A stretch of DNA of 64,000 nt from Actinomadura litoris (GCF_009733595.1 NZ_WOFH01000005.1:62001-126000), one strand, 5' to 3'; numbered from the stretch's first letter, positions 1 to 10,278 are shown. Program-made: numbers and translations. Notes: generated by a model from the sequence alone, not told the origin.

Positions 1-1991
1 TCGGGGATCTCCAGTTGCAGGTGAACGGGGAAGTTTCCGTTGCCCGCCGCCTGGGCCGGGAACCAGCGCTGGACGACCTCGCCGGGGCGCAGCTCGATGA
101 CCTCCTCGCCGGCGGCGAGCCGCCCGAGCCGGAGCTTGGCGCTGTTGGCCGAGGTGGCGCTGAGCCGCACCTTGACCCGCTGGCCGCGCAGCTTGTTCTC
201 GACGGTCACGGGCAGCCGTCCCGAGCTGCCCGCCATGTTCGCGCGTCTTTTCTCGTTGGTGACGATCCGGACCTTGTCCATCTCCCGGGCGAGTTCGTCC
301 GAAAGCTCGTCTCTGGCGCGTTTGGCGCGCTCGCCGTGGGAGCGCCAGGACGTCGACTCCGCCCGGAGCAGGGCGCGCTCGTAGGAGATGGAGACCGGGG
401 GGACCAGAACGGCCTGGAAGGACGCGGCGCGCCGGGCGATGTTGCGGACCTGGCTGAGGTAGGGGAGCCCGAGCTCGAAGCGCTCGTACTTCTGGCCGAC
501 GCCGTTGAAGGTCCGGGTCTGCGGCTGCGCCGTTTCGAACTTGCTCAGCGGCATCGCGTTCAGCCAGGGCGAGTGGCTGCTGTACTGGAGCAGGTTCCGG
601 GCGAGACCCGGCGCGGGGTTCCAGTTCCGGTCGGGGGCGACGATCACGGCGCGCTGGACGTTCGGCGTCTCCCCGGCGATCATCGCGGTCTCGGCGAGGA
701 AGCGCTGCTCGGTCAGCAGCGCGCTGTAGGACGACCGCGAGGGGCTGCTGACGATCTCGTTGAGCTTGTCGTCGTAGAGCAGGGCCTTCTTGGTGCCCTG
801 GGAGGTCGTCGGGATCGTCGTGACCGCGTTGGACGGCCCGCCCGACGGCGGCGGCTGGAAGTGCTCGCTGCTCATCAGGAAGGATCCGGCGCCCTGCTTC
901 AGGGTGAGCTTGGCGAGCAGGTCGAGCGTGTCCGGACCGGCGAGGCCCATCGCCGGCCACGCGATGTGCGCGTCGGCGGGGCGTCCGAGCTCCTTCGCCA
1001 CGAGGGAGGTGTTCCTCGGGTCGTAGGCGATCTGGACGTCGCGCGTCATCTTGTGCCGGACCAGCGCCAGCACGTCCGGGTCGGCGTAGGGGACGGTGAA
1101 GTAGGGGTCGCTCTTGGCCGCCAGCTTCAGCGTGTTCAGCCAGGCGGCCGCCTCGGGGCTCTTGCGCTTGTCGGCGCCCGACCTCGCCCCCGGCGCCTTC
1201 ACCGCGTAGTCGTGCTCGGCCATCTGCCGGACGTCGTCCAGCAGCGCGGGGTCGATTCCCCAGGTGACCGGGGTGTCGGTCGCCGCGGCGGCGTTGACGA
1301 GCCCGTTCAGGCGGCCGCCTGCCGCGACGTCCTTGCGGAGCTGGTCGTCCAGGAACGTCCGGTCGTTCGCGCGGTGCTGCCGGTCGATCAGCGGCCAGAC
1401 CCAGCCGACCGCGACCTTCTTGTAGTTCGCGGTCCTCGGCGTGAAGGTCAGGAACGTCGTCACGCCGCCCACGACCTGCTGGGCGGAGTTCAGCACCTCG
1501 ACGCCCACCGGGTAGACGCCGGGGGCGCCGCCCGGAGCCTGCAGCCCGAGCGACTTCGTGGTGACCTTGAACGCCCAGTTGTGCCTGCCCCCGGGCGCGG
1601 CGGCCTGGGGAAGCTGGACCGGACGGCCGTACCCGGGCAGGACGGACGGCTGCCCTGCCGCGATCTGGTCCAGCTCGCTGCGGCTCCGGATCGGCTGCTG
1701 CCGGTACCGCATCCGGATCGTCAGCCCCGCGAGCTCGTGCCCCGAGCGGTTCAGGGCCACGCCGGCGAGTTCGATCCGCGAGTTCTCCCGGACGGTCTTG
1801 GGGCTCACCTTCGTCAGCCCGACCCCGACCTGCGCGCGCGCCCGTCCCTGTTCCGGGGGCGACTGGTGATCCGGCTGTGCCAGCACCGGGGTTTGGGACG
1901 CCCCGGCGGGAAGTGCCATCGCCGGTGCCGCCGCCGTCATGAAGCAGGGCAGGAGAGCGGCCAGCGCGACCGCGCGTTTGACCGCTCTCAC
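1..1991 (-). CDS. DUF6049 family secreted protein, 3' end outside window
   Basis: An open frame runs leftwards from a GTG at 1991 to the window edge without a stop, at least 663 codons. The N-terminus (RAVKRAVALAALLPC...) has two basic clusters, a hydrophobic stretch and an AxA-type cleavage region, so the protein is probably secreted. The body is beta-rich and contains VGWVWPLID, typical of actinobacterial DUF6049 proteins as I remember them. In related genomes this gene lies between the MurJ/MviN flippase gene and the CCA-adding enzyme gene, a context that fits here and suggests a role in cell-envelope biogenesis; its biochemical activity is unknown. A TTG a few codons upstream is an alternative start. 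The C-terminal part is missing only because the window ends. Confidence 0.85.
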   Translation of the reverse strand, partial: MRAVKRAVALAALLPCFMTAAAPAMALPAGASQTPVLAQPDHQSPPEQGRARAQVGVGLTKVSPKTVRENSRIELAGVALNRSGHELAGLTIRMRYRQQPIRSRSELDQIAAGQPSVLPGYGRPVQLPQAAAPGGRHNWAFKVTTKSLGLQAPGGAPGVYPVGVEVLNSAQQVVGGVTTFLTFTPRTANYKKVAVGWVWPLIDRQHRANDRTFLDDQLRKDVAAGGRLNGLVNAAAATDTPVTWGIDPALLDDVRQMAEHDYAVKAPGARSGADKRKSPEAAAWLNTLKLAAKSDPYFTVPYADPDVLALVRHKMTRDVQIAYDPRNTSLVAKELGRPADAHIAWPAMGLAGPDTLDLLAKLTLKQGAGSFLMSSEHFQPPPSGGPSNAVTTIPTTSQGTKKALLYDDKLNEIVSSPSRSSYSALLTEQRFLAETAMIAGETPNVQRAVIVAPDRNWNPAPGLARNLLQYSSHSPWLNAMPLSKFETAQPQTRTFNGVGQKYERFELGLPYLSQVRNIARRAASFQAVLVPPVSISYERALLRAESTSWRSHGERAKRARDELSDELAREMDKVRIVTNEKRRANMAGSSGRLPVTVENKLRGQRVKVRLSATSANSAKLRLGRLAAGEEVIELRPGEVVQRWFPAQAAGNGNFPVHLQLEIP

Positions 1992-2250
1992 GCCACGTCC
2001 GCCCAAGGGCCGCCCGCAGGGGCCGCCTCGGGACGGCGGGCGTCGATTTCCCGCACCACGGCCCCGATGGTAGTCCCGACATAGGCCCCATCAGACCTTC
2101 CCGCCCACCTGTGGCAAGGATTCTGGTCGTCCGGATGCCAAACCGCCACGCCAGATTTCCAGAAGTGGCTCCTGGGACGGGGGAAACTCGGCGAAACCCG
2201 GGCGAAATCGCGACCAGGGGCGTCCACCCGCGACCGGCCAGGCCCATGAT

Positions 2251-2823
2251 TCAGCCGACCGGGTGGTGGCGGGGGTCCGGAGGGCCCGGACGGTCCGCGC
2301 CGGAGCCCGGCTCCGTTCCGCCGTCCTGCGGGGAGGAGAGGTCGACCGGCTTGGCCTCGCAGAGCCTGAACAGCGAGCGTCCGCGGATCCCGAGGGCCGT
2401 GGACGGTTCGCCGGTCGCCGTGTAGACCACGGCGTCGCCCGGAAGAGCGTCCACCAGGCGCCGGTCGATCAGCAGCGGCATCGAGCCCGGCAGGAGCAGC
2501 GGGCAGACGAGCCCCGCCGCGTACTCGGTGACGGAGTTGACCAGGTCGGCGCGGGCCGGGCGGATCAGCCGGGCGCCGGCGGCCAGCCGCACCGCCTCGG
2601 CCGCGGGGCGGCGGCCCGCCGCGACGATCACCCCCGCCAGGAAGCGGCCGCCCTGGAAGGCGCCGACGCAGGCGTAGACGCGGGTCGCCAGGCACCGGTC
2701 CGCCGGGAGGCCGAGCGCCGTGGGCAACTCGTCGGCGTGGGCCACCGCGACGGGCAGGCGCACGATCTCGTGCGCGATCTCCCGTTCGAGCAGCGCGCGG
2801 TGGATGGCGAGGGCGTCCTTCAT
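2251..2823 (-). CDS. YbaK/EbsC-like aminoacyl-tRNA deacylase domain protein
   Basis: A 190-residue single-domain protein starting at ATG 2823 (MKDALAIHRALLEREIAHEIVRL). The layout, an N-terminal helix, then AADELP-type segment, LGLPADRCLATRVY and a later DLVNSVTEYAAG stretch, resembles the YbaK/ProX trans-editing fold that hydrolyses mischarged aminoacyl-tRNA. An upstream in-frame ATG would add 30 low-complexity residues and looks spurious. It is transcribed away from the CCA-adding enzyme gene, so both may share a roughly 390-bp divergent control region. The exact tRNA substrate cannot be told from sequence. Confidence 0.7.
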   Translation of the reverse strand: MKDALAIHRALLEREIAHEIVRLPVAVAHADELPTALGLPADRCLATRVYACVGAFQGGRFLAGVIVAAGRRPAAEAVRLAAGARLIRPARADLVNSVTEYAAGLVCPLLLPGSMPLLIDRRLVDALPGDAVVYTATGEPSTALGIRGRSLFRLCEAKPVDLSSPQDGGTEPGSGADRPGPPDPRHHPVG

Positions 2824-3211
2824 GACCGGCTCCGTCCCGCGGGGACTCCCCCGCTGACCCCCCGACCTGGCTTCCCTGTCCCCCCGTGGTGCCTCGGTGG
2901 GGAATCGCCCCACCTGTGGTGATACGACCCGTTGGCCCCAGAAATACTCCGGTGCCGCACCCGCGGCGGACCGTGCCCCACCGGATCCCGCTACCGTTGT
3001 CGTGGGGGAGGCTCACGGCGATCGCGCCGGCGTCATCGGGGTGTCCAGAACGTAACTCGGGGTCCGCGCCGTGTGAAGAGCCCGCGTCCTCCTTCGTACG
3101 GTCTCCGGACCGGGCGCCGACCGGAACGAGGCCACCGCAAGGGCTCCGGCGCGTACCCCCGGGAATCGTCGAAAGTCCTTTGTCAGCTCGCTTCCCAAGG
3201 AAATACGCTCG
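2824..3211. other. Divergent intergenic region without a gene
   Basis: These 388 bases lie between the starts of the deacylase gene (minus) and the CCA-adding enzyme gene (plus) and must hold both promoters. I see no convincing coding frame, RNA gene or strong inverted repeat. Overlapping open frames here are only the high-GC by-product of the flanking genes. Confidence 0.5.
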
Positions 3212-4678
3212 ATGGCCGTGCCCAACCAGAACGTGTCCCCCGAGCCCTCGCCGCCGCGCCGCGCCGCGATCGCCGAGCTGCTCCGCAACATCGCGCCCGT
3301 CGCCGACGGGCTCGGCGACCGGTTCGCGGCGGCCGGGCACGAGCTGGCGCTGGTCGGCGGGCCCGTCCGGGACGCGCTGCTGCGCCGCCCCACCAAGGAC
3401 GTCGACCTCACCACCGACGCGCCGCCCGAGCGCATCCTGGAGATCATCGACGGCTGGGCGGACGCGGTCTGGACGATCGGCATCGAGTTCGGCACCGTCG
3501 GCCTCCGCAAGGACGGCGTCGAGCTGGAGATCACCACCTACCGCAGTGAGTCCTACGACCCGAAGTCGCGCAAGCCGAGCGTCTCCTACGGCACCTCGCT
3601 CGTCGAGGACCTGCGCCGCCGCGACTTCGCCGTGAACGCCATGGCCGCGCGGCTCCCCGGCTACGAGTTCGTCGACCCCTTCGGCGGCCTGACCGACCTC
3701 CAGCGCAAGGTGCTGCGGACGCCCGGCCGCCCCGAGGACTCCTTCAGCGACGACCCGCTGCGCATGATGCGCGCCGCCCGGTTCGCCTCCCAGCTCGGCT
3801 TCACGGTCGCGCCCGACGTCGTCACCGCGATGACGGACATGTCGGAACGGATCGGGATCGTCTCCGCCGAGCGGATCAGGGACGAGCTGTCCAAGCTGAT
3901 CTGCGGCCTGTACCCGAGGCAGGGCCTGGCGCTGCTCGTCGACAGCGGGCTCGCCGAGCACGTCCTGCCCGAGCTGCCCAAGCTGCGGCTGGAGATCGAC
4001 GAGCACCACCGGCACAAGGACGTCTACGAGCACTCGCTGATCGTCCTGGAGCAGGCGATCGCGCAGGAGCAGGAGGGCCCCGACCTCGTCCTGCGGCTCG
4101 CGGCGCTGCTGCACGACATCGGCAAGCCGCGCACCCGCCGCTTCGAGGCGGGCGGGCGCGTCTCCTTCCACCACCACGAGGTCGTCGGCGCGAAGATGAC
4201 CCGCAAGCGGCTGTCCGCGCTGCGCTACCCCAAGGACACCATCGCGGACGTGTCGCGCCTGGTGGAGCTGCACCTGCGGTTCCACGGCTACGGCACCGGC
4301 GAGTGGACGGACTCCGCCGTCCGCCGGTACGTGCGCGACGCCGGCCCCCTGCTCGCCCGCCTGCACAAGCTCACCCGCGCCGACTGCACGACCCGCAACA
4401 AGCGCAAGGCCGACCGGCTCCGGCGCACCTACGACGATCTTGAGGTCCGGATCGACCGGCTCGCGCAGGAGGAGGAGCTGGCGGCGATCCGTCCCGAGAT
4501 CGACGGCAACGAGATCCAGGAGATCCTCGGCATCACGCCGGGGCCCCTGGTCGGCCGCGCCTACAAGTTCCTGCTGGAGCTGCGGCTCGACCAGGGCATG
4601 ATCGGCAAGGACGCCGCCGCCGCCGAACTCCGCCGATGGGCCGCCGCCGAAGGCGTGCTCGGGGAGGGCCAGGAATGA
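3212..4678 (+). CDS. cca: CCA tRNA nucleotidyltransferase (class II, HD-domain type)
   Basis: A 488-residue enzyme that adds or repairs the 3' CCA of tRNA. The nucleotidyltransferase head has the GGxVRD motif at residues 49-54 and the metal-binding DVD at 63-65, followed by the [10 protein letters not shown] segment and the [13 protein letters not shown] motif. A C-terminal HD domain follows, with HD at residues 301-302 in LLHDIGKP. Length and order match the actinobacterial CCA/poly(A) polymerase family. The start ATG at 3212 gives the expected N-terminus. Its stop codon overlaps the bioA start in an ATGA, so the two genes are probably translationally coupled. It follows the DUF6049 locus as in other actinomycetes. 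Confidence 0.95.
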   Translation: MAVPNQNVSPEPSPPRRAAIAELLRNIAPVADGLGDRFAAAGHELALVGGPVRDALLRRPTKDVDLTTDAPPERILEIIDGWADAVWTIGIEFGTVGLRKDGVELEITTYRSESYDPKSRKPSVSYGTSLVEDLRRRDFAVNAMAARLPGYEFVDPFGGLTDLQRKVLRTPGRPEDSFSDDPLRMMRAARFASQLGFTVAPDVVTAMTDMSERIGIVSAERIRDELSKLICGLYPRQGLALLVDSGLAEHVLPELPKLRLEIDEHHRHKDVYEHSLIVLEQAIAQEQEGPDLVLRLAALLHDIGKPRTRRFEAGGRVSFHHHEVVGAKMTRKRLSALRYPKDTIADVSRLVELHLRFHGYGTGEWTDSAVRRYVRDAGPLLARLHKLTRADCTTRNKRKADRLRRTYDDLEVRIDRLAQEEELAAIRPEIDGNEIQEILGITPGPLVGRAYKFLLELRLDQGMIGKDAAAAELRRWAAAEGVLGEGQE

Positions 4679-5988
4679 TCCCGTTGCAGCTGGGCCGGAT
4701 GAGCCCGACCGAGACCGAGCGGATGCTGGCCTTCGACCGCGACCACATCTGGCACCCCTACACGCCGCTGCCGGCGGCCGTCCCCGTCCAGCCGGTCGTG
4801 TCGGCGGACGGCGTGCGGCTGACCCTCGCCGACGGCACCGAGCTGATCGACGGCATGTCGTCCTGGTGGGCCGCCATCCACGGCTACAACCACCCGCGCC
4901 TGAACGCCGCCGTCACCGGGCAGCTCGGCAAGATGGCCCACGTCATGTTCGGCGGGCTCACGCACCCGGCGGCCGTCCGGCTCGCCGAGACGCTGGTCTC
5001 GATCACCCCCGAACCGCTCACCAAGGTCTTCTTCGCCGACTCCGGCTCGGTCGCGGTCGAGGTCGCGATCAAGATGACGTTGCAGTACTGGCGTTCCCAG
5101 GGGCGTCCGGAGCGGCACCGGCTGCTCACCGTCCGGGGCGGGTACCACGGCGACACGTTCGGCGACATGGCCGTCTGCGACCCGGTCAACGGCATGCACC
5201 ACATCTTCAGCGACGTCCTCGCCCGGCACGTCTTCGCGCCCGTGCCGCCGCTCGGCTACTCCGCCGCCCCCGACCAGGCGTACCTGGACGAGGTGTCCGC
5301 CCTCGCCGCCGCGCACGCGCACGAGCTCGCCGGGATCATCGTCGAGCCGGTCGTCCAGGGCGCGGGCGGCATGCGCTTCTACGCCCCCGAGTACCTGCGG
5401 GCCCTGCGCGACATCGCCGACGAGCACGGCGTCCTCCTCGTCCTGGACGAGATCGCCACCGGCTTCGGCCGGACGGGTGAGCTGTGGGCCTGCGACCACG
5501 CCGAGGTCGTGCCCGACATCATGTGCCTCGGCAAGGCCCTCACCGGCGGCTACATGACGATGGCCGCGACCCTGTGCAGCGACCGCGTCGCCCACGGCAT
5601 CACCTCCGGCGAGGCGGGCGCGCTCATGCACGGGCCGACGTACATGGCGAACCCGCTGGCCGCCGCCGTCGCGTCCGCGTCCATCGAGCTGCTGCTCTCG
5701 CGCGACTGGCGGGACGAGGTCGACACCATCGAGGCGATCCTCACCAGCGAACTCTCCGCCGCGGCCGACCTGCCGGGCGTCGCGGACGTCCGCGTGCTCG
5801 GCGCGATCGGCGTCATCGAGGCGCGCGAACCGGTCGACGTCCAGGCCGTCCAGGACATCGCGATGGCCCACGGCGTCTGGCTGCGCCCCTTCGGCAAGCT
5901 GATCTACGCCATGCCGCCCTACGTCTGCACCGAGGACGAGACGACCCATATCGCCGCCGCGATGACCGCGATCGCCGAGTCCCTCTGA
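4675..5988 (+). CDS. bioA: Adenosylmethionine-8-amino-7-oxononanoate aminotransferase
   Basis: A 437-residue class III PLP aminotransferase of biotin synthesis, converting KAPA to DAPA with S-adenosylmethionine as amino donor. BioA signatures include HIWHPYTPL, the [14 protein letters not shown] segment and the PLP lysine in [11 protein letters not shown] (Lys287). ATG 4675 overlaps the stop of the CCA gene; ATG 4699 is an alternative start. No other biotin gene is in the window, so the pathway is split or partly scavenging. The stop TGA abuts the stop of the convergent MFS gene with no gap (TGATCA at 5986-5991). Confidence 0.95.
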   Translation: MIPLQLGRMSPTETERMLAFDRDHIWHPYTPLPAAVPVQPVVSADGVRLTLADGTELIDGMSSWWAAIHGYNHPRLNAAVTGQLGKMAHVMFGGLTHPAAVRLAETLVSITPEPLTKVFFADSGSVAVEVAIKMTLQYWRSQGRPERHRLLTVRGGYHGDTFGDMAVCDPVNGMHHIFSDVLARHVFAPVPPLGYSAAPDQAYLDEVSALAAAHAHELAGIIVEPVVQGAGGMRFYAPEYLRALRDIADEHGVLLVLDEIATGFGRTGELWACDHAEVVPDIMCLGKALTGGYMTMAATLCSDRVAHGITSGEAGALMHGPTYMANPLAAAVASASIELLLSRDWRDEVDTIEAILTSELSAAADLPGVADVRVLGAIGVIEAREPVDVQAVQDIAMAHGVWLRPFGKLIYAMPPYVCTEDETTHIAAAMTAIAESL

Positions 5989-7293
5989 TCACTGGGCGAC
6001 GGCGGCCCCGCGGACGCGGGCGGTGCCCGTCCAGTAGGCGACCGCCCCGGTCGCGTAGGCGATGATCACGGCGATGAGCGTGAGCCGGGCGCGGCCGTCG
6101 AAGGGCAGCCAGGACGCGGCGGCCGCCGCCGACGCGGCGAACGTCGCGTTGAACAGCATGTCGTAGACGGCGAAGACCCGGCCGCGGTAGGCGTCGTCGA
6201 TGGACTCCTGGAGCGTCGTGTCGACGCACAGCTTGACCCCCTGCGACACGACGCCGAGCGCGAACGAGCCGGCCGCCCACGCCGGCTCCGCGAACGGCGG
6301 CCCGAAGAGGAGCAGGCTCGCCCCCGCCGCCGCCAGCAGCCACGTGACCCACGCCGGTTTGCTGATCCGCCGCACCACCGCCGGTGTGACCACGGCGGCG
6401 GCGAAGTATCCGGCGCCCGAGACCCCGAGCATGACCGCGAACGCCGTGAGCCCGGCGTCCGCGTTCTCGGTGAAGTGGTTCCGGCACAGCAGCAACGTCA
6501 TGATCAGGATGACGCCGTAGAGCAGCCGGTGGAACGAGATCGCCGCGAGCGCGAGCGCCGCCTGCCGCCGCCGCGCGATGTGCCGCGCCCCGTCCGCCAG
6601 GCCGCCGAGCACCCCGCCGAGCGCCTCCCGAACCCCCATCGCCGCCTTCTCGGGAGCGGCGTCCTCGGACGGGTGCGGGCCGAGCAGCAGCCGGGGCAGC
6701 GTCGTCGCCGTCACTCCGGCGGCGAAGAACAGCACGGCGGCGAAGGCGAGGATCAGCGCCGTCCCCTCCGTCCCGCCGCCGAACACGCGCCTGAGCAGGT
6801 AGCCGAGGCCGGCACCGGTGAACGCGATCACCGTCCCGGAGGTCACCGCGAACGCGTTCGCCGTCACCAGTTGATCGCGCCGCACCACATGCGGGAGCGC
6901 CGCCGACAGCGCCGCGAGGAAGAACCGGTTGACGCCGAGCACGACGAGCACCACGAGGAAGAAGACCAGGCCGTCCTGGCCCGCCGCGACCAGGGCCCCG
7001 ACCAGCAGCACCAGGGCGGCGCGCAGGATCGGCGTCCACAGCAGGATCTGCCGCCGCTGCCACCGGTCGATGAACACCCCGGCGAACGGGCCGAGGGCCG
7101 AATACGGCAGCAGCGTCACCGCGAACGCCGCCGCGGCCTTGCCCGCCGAGGTCTGCCGCTCGGGGGAGAAGAACACGTAACCGGCCAGCGCGACCTGGAA
7201 CAGCCCGTCGGTGAGTTGCGAGGTCAGCCGCGTCGCGTACAGGCGCCGGAAGTTCCGACCCCGCAGGATCCGCCGCAACTCCCCAGCCCTCAC
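5989..7293 (-). CDS. MFS transporter
   Basis: A 434-residue integral membrane protein with about twelve hydrophobic segments and the loop signature FAGVFIDRWQRRQILL after the second helix, as in MFS multidrug exporters related to MefA/enterobactin exporter types. It reads LGVNRFFLAALSAALPHVV in the fifth-helix region, common to that subgroup. Probably an exporter of the cytoplasmic membrane; substrate unknown. It converges with bioA with no intergenic space and is divergent from the small Cys-containing gene at 7451. Confidence 0.88.
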   Translation of the reverse strand: MRAGELRRILRGRNFRRLYATRLTSQLTDGLFQVALAGYVFFSPERQTSAGKAAAAFAVTLLPYSALGPFAGVFIDRWQRRQILLWTPILRAALVLLVGALVAAGQDGLVFFLVVLVVLGVNRFFLAALSAALPHVVRRDQLVTANAFAVTSGTVIAFTGAGLGYLLRRVFGGGTEGTALILAFAAVLFFAAGVTATTLPRLLLGPHPSEDAAPEKAAMGVREALGGVLGGLADGARHIARRRQAALALAAISFHRLLYGVILIMTLLLCRNHFTENADAGLTAFAVMLGVSGAGYFAAAVVTPAVVRRISKPAWVTWLLAAAGASLLLFGPPFAEPAWAAGSFALGVVSQGVKLCVDTTLQESIDDAYRGRVFAVYDMLFNATFAASAAAAASWLPFDGRARLTLIAVIIAYATGAVAYWTGTARVRGAAVAQ

Positions 7294-7450
7294 CCGATCA
7301 CCCTATTCGTCCTCGGGCCCACCGCTCCCGCCCGAGCGACCCACGACGCTGGACGTTTCGGTCCCTCCGGGGAGGACTTCGCGTCCCCCAGGCGCGGGGA
7401 GCGCATGGCAGACTCGTCCCTACGCCCTGCGGTCGCGTGAGGGAGGGCAG

Positions 7451-7795
7451 ATGGGCGGGGACGATCCGCACATCCACGTGGAGTCCACGGTGGTCCGCCG
7501 TAGCGCCGCCGTCCGCGACCTGATGGCCTCCGCGTTCGGCCTGGCCGCCGACCTGCCGAGCCTGGTCAGGACCGGCTGCGGCCTGCGGGTGCCCTACGCG
7601 ATGACCTCCCCGCGTCCCGACAGCGTCACCTGCCTCGCCTGCCGCGAGCACGCCGAGACCGAGCACCTGCGGTTCGCGGACGAGGTCGAGCGCCTGGGCG
7701 GCATGCCGGGATCGACCATCACCCCGGCGCAGGCGAAGCTCGCCGCCGACAAGCACCGCGACCTCGCGAGGAGGTTCTCCGGCGCGGACGAGTGA
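7451..7795 (+). CDS. Small conserved-type protein with TCLAC motif, function unknown
   Basis: A 114-residue soluble protein. ATG 7451 is chosen because a strong purine-rich ribosome site (GAGGGAGGGCAG) directly precedes it. Visible features are a Cys in RTGCGLRVPYAMTS and a CxxC in TCLACREH, which together could bind a metal such as zinc, followed by a helical C-terminus. I do not recognise a named family with certainty. It converges with the substrate-binding lipoprotein gene, stop to stop within 8 bases. Confidence 0.7.
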   Translation: MGGDDPHIHVESTVVRRSAAVRDLMASAFGLAADLPSLVRTGCGLRVPYAMTSPRPDSVTCLACREHAETEHLRFADEVERLGGMPGSTITPAQAKLAADKHRDLARRFSGADE

Positions 7796-7802
7796 CCGCC
7801 GC

Positions 7803-9578
7803 TCAGTCCTCGGCGAGCCAGAGCCGGGTGTAGTCGTATCCGGCGGCCGTCGGCAGGAACCGCGCCCCGCGGACCCGTGCCGAACGGAAGATCGTGTGCG
7901 ACCGGTCGAGCAGCGGGACGATGGCGGCGTCCTCCATGATCTTCTGGTCGGCGAGCCGCCAGTACTGGTCGGCGCGCGCGGTGTCGGGCGCGGTGAGTGC
8001 CGCGTCGATCAGCGCACTGACCTGCGGATTGTCATAGCCGCCGTAGTTGGTGGAGTTCGGCCCGTAGGTGCGTCCGTCAAACAGCGGCTGGATGATCGAG
8101 CGGCCGTTGTTGCCGTACCAGTCGGGCGTCCAGCCGGGAGCCGCGATGTCCCACTGGCCCTCGCGGGCCTTCGCGGGCGTGGCGATCGTGCTGGAGTAGA
8201 ACGACCCGCCGGTGTCGGCGACGAGATCGGCCCTGACGCCGCAGGCCGCGAGGTTCTGCTGGAGGGACTGCGCGATCAGCTTGTGGACGCTGTTGGTGCG
8301 GTAGGGAAACTTCAGCGTGAGCCCCGGATGCCCCGCCTTCCCCAGGAGATCACGACATCTCGCCGGATCGCCTGACCCGCCCGGTGTCGGATACTGATCG
8401 GACGCGGCATACCCGGCGTTGCCCGGCGGGATCACCGTGTGCAGCGGCCGCGCGATCGACGGCCCACCAACGATCTTGATGAGCGCGCTCCGGTCGACGG
8501 CGTACTCCAGCGCCCGCCTGACCTCCCGGTCGCCGAGCGCGCCGCCGTTGTTCGGGCTGCGCGTGTTGAACACCAGGTAGGGACTGTTGTTCGGCGTCTC
8601 CCGGACCGCGAACCTCGGGTCGTCGCGCAACCTCGGGATCGCCTGCCTCGGAACCGGCTGGTCCCACGCGAGGTCGGCCGCCCCCTGCTCGATCTGCTGC
8701 TGGACGGTCTCGGGGGAGTCCTGCCCGAGCGTGATCTGGATCCTGTCCACATGCCGTTCGCGCAGCGGATCGGTGTTCTGCCGCCACGCCGGGTTCTGGC
8801 TGAGCAGGTACGACGCACCCGGCCGGTACTCGCTGATCTGGTAGGGCCCGTCGGAGATCGTGTGCTGCCGGAACTCCTGCCCGTCCGGCAGGAACGCGTC
8901 GTACTCCCGTGGCGCCGCCGCGGTGAACGGCAGGGCCAGCAGGTTCAGGAAGTCGCTGGCCGGACTCTTCAGCCCGAACACCAGCGTCTGGTCGTCCTCG
9001 GCGCGTATGCCCTCGACGTCGTGCCCGTTCTGGTACGCGGAGATCGCCCCGGGATCCTTCGCGTCGACACCGCCGAACCCCCGGCAGAAGCCCTCCATGC
9101 CCCTGATCGTCGAGATGTAGTAGCTCTTGCCGACCGACGGCGAGGCGGGGTTGCACAACCGCTTGAACCCGCGCACGAAGTCCCCCGCCGTCACCGCCCG
9201 CGCCGGACGCGTGTTCCACAGGACGTTCCCGCGCAGCCGCACCGTGTAGGTCCGCCCGTCCTCGCTGACGTCGCCGTTCTCCCGCGTCGGTACCCGCGCC
9301 GCGACATCGGGCCGCACGGGCACGGTCTCGCCGAAGTCGTTGGACGCGCGGCTCCCGAGCAACGTCCGCGCGTAGATCCGCGCGAGCCCGTACGCGCCCA
9401 CGCTGGCCACCGACGCCGTGTCCAGATGCTCGACGTCGGACGACCCGACGACCCGCAACGTCCCCCCCTGCCGGGGCGGCCCGTCCGCCCCCGAGGCCGG
9501 GTCCCCCCCACCGCAGGCCGTTAACCCGACCGCGAGCCCGGCGAGCCCGGCCGTCACCTTGATCACCTCGCGTGCCAT
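7803..9578 (-). CDS. Solute-binding lipoprotein, family 5 (peptide/opine ABC transporter)
   Basis: A 591-residue SBP_bac_5 protein. The N-terminus ends in a lipobox LTACGGG with the lipidated Cys at residue 22, so it should be anchored on the outer face of the membrane. Domain signatures include GGTLRVVGSSDVEHLD near the mature N-terminus, YTVRLRGNVLWN, and REVRRALEYAVDR. ATG 9578 is preferred over an in-frame ATG four codons upstream because it gives a conventional signal peptide. No permease or ATPase genes are next to it, so it is a solitary receptor. Ligand unknown. Confidence 0.9.
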   Translation of the reverse strand: MAREVIKVTAGLAGLAVGLTACGGGDPASGADGPPRQGGTLRVVGSSDVEHLDTASVASVGAYGLARIYARTLLGSRASNDFGETVPVRPDVAARVPTRENGDVSEDGRTYTVRLRGNVLWNTRPARAVTAGDFVRGFKRLCNPASPSVGKSYYISTIRGMEGFCRGFGGVDAKDPGAISAYQNGHDVEGIRAEDDQTLVFGLKSPASDFLNLLALPFTAAAPREYDAFLPDGQEFRQHTISDGPYQISEYRPGASYLLSQNPAWRQNTDPLRERHVDRIQITLGQDSPETVQQQIEQGAADLAWDQPVPRQAIPRLRDDPRFAVRETPNNSPYLVFNTRSPNNGGALGDREVRRALEYAVDRSALIKIVGGPSIARPLHTVIPPGNAGYAASDQYPTPGGSGDPARCRDLLGKAGHPGLTLKFPYRTNSVHKLIAQSLQQNLAACGVRADLVADTGGSFYSSTIATPAKAREGQWDIAAPGWTPDWYGNNGRSIIQPLFDGRTYGPNSTNYGGYDNPQVSALIDAALTAPDTARADQYWRLADQKIMEDAAIVPLLDRSHTIFRSARVRGARFLPTAAGYDYTRLWLAED

Positions 9579-10014
9579 CACGTCCTCCACTCGGTTCCCG
9601 GAAGCAGGCGCGCAATCACCGGCGGTGTCACAGTAGGGCCAGAGCGTGACAAAGAGCCGCTACATCGCCGTTTTCCTCTACGAGCTCTACAGAAGTAAGG
9701 ACGTCCTGACACGGTCGTGTCCACTGTCGGCACGCCCTTTTGACACATTGTGATCAGACCCCCGACACACCCGAACTAACACCCCACACAGGCACCCTGA
9801 CCTGCGGCGGCACCGGCCCGATCCCCGGTGATTCGCCCCGCCCGCAAGGAAACGCCCACGACCGATCGAGACACGCGCCCCCGAAATACCCTTGAGCGCC
9901 CAAACGCACCACCCGGGGCCCCACAACAACTCAAGCTTGCGAAGACCAAGGCCCCAGGAAGCCTCCATCCCGATGGGGTCTTGCACTACAGAGGAGCATG
10001 GGCAGACTTGACCC
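9579..10014. other. Divergent intergenic region
   Basis: About 435 bases between the lipoprotein gene (minus) and the SepF-like gene (plus). It is less GC-rich than its surroundings and includes TTTTGACACATTGTGATCAG near 9740, which could be part of a promoter. No convincing gene is seen. Confidence 0.4.
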
Positions 10015-10278
10015 GTGATCAAAACGCTCAGTCCCAAGGACTACAACGAGGTGGTCCACGTCGGACACTTCTTCCGCAAGGGTGACCCCGTGATCATGGA
10101 TCTCACCCTGCTGCCCGACGACGTCGCCAGGCAGCTGGTGGACTTCTGCGCCGGGCTGATCTGCGGACGAGGCGGCGAGATGGAGCGACTGGACAAGAAG
10201 CTCTTCCTCCTCCAGCCCCCCGCCAGACCCCAGATCGCAGCCGCCCACATCCCCGACCTGGCCCACCTGGCCGGTTGA
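10015..10278 (+). CDS. SepF-like protein (minimal cell-division SepF domain)
   Basis: An 87-residue protein that is almost entirely the SepF core: LSPKDYNEVVHVGHFFRKGDPV, then VIMDLTLLPDDVARQLVDF, then CAGLICGRGGEMERLDKK and KLFLLQPP. SepF binds FtsZ and membranes, but the N-terminal amphipathic membrane helix of full SepF is missing, so this is a short paralogue like those found next to the division SepF in actinomycetes. An in-frame TGA at 10009 rules out an upstream start, leaving GTG 10015. GAGGAG at 9991 is about 18 bases away, unusually far. The GTG overlaps the stop of a seven-codon frame beginning at 9998. Confidence 0.82.
   Translation: MIKTLSPKDYNEVVHVGHFFRKGDPVIMDLTLLPDDVARQLVDFCAGLICGRGGEMERLDKKLFLLQPPARPQIAAAHIPDLAHLAG

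Noticed and set aside
15..2084. Long plus-strand open frame over the left end
   Set aside because: Arg/Gly/Val-rich antisense shadow; the minus-strand frame has a signal peptide and DUF6049 features.
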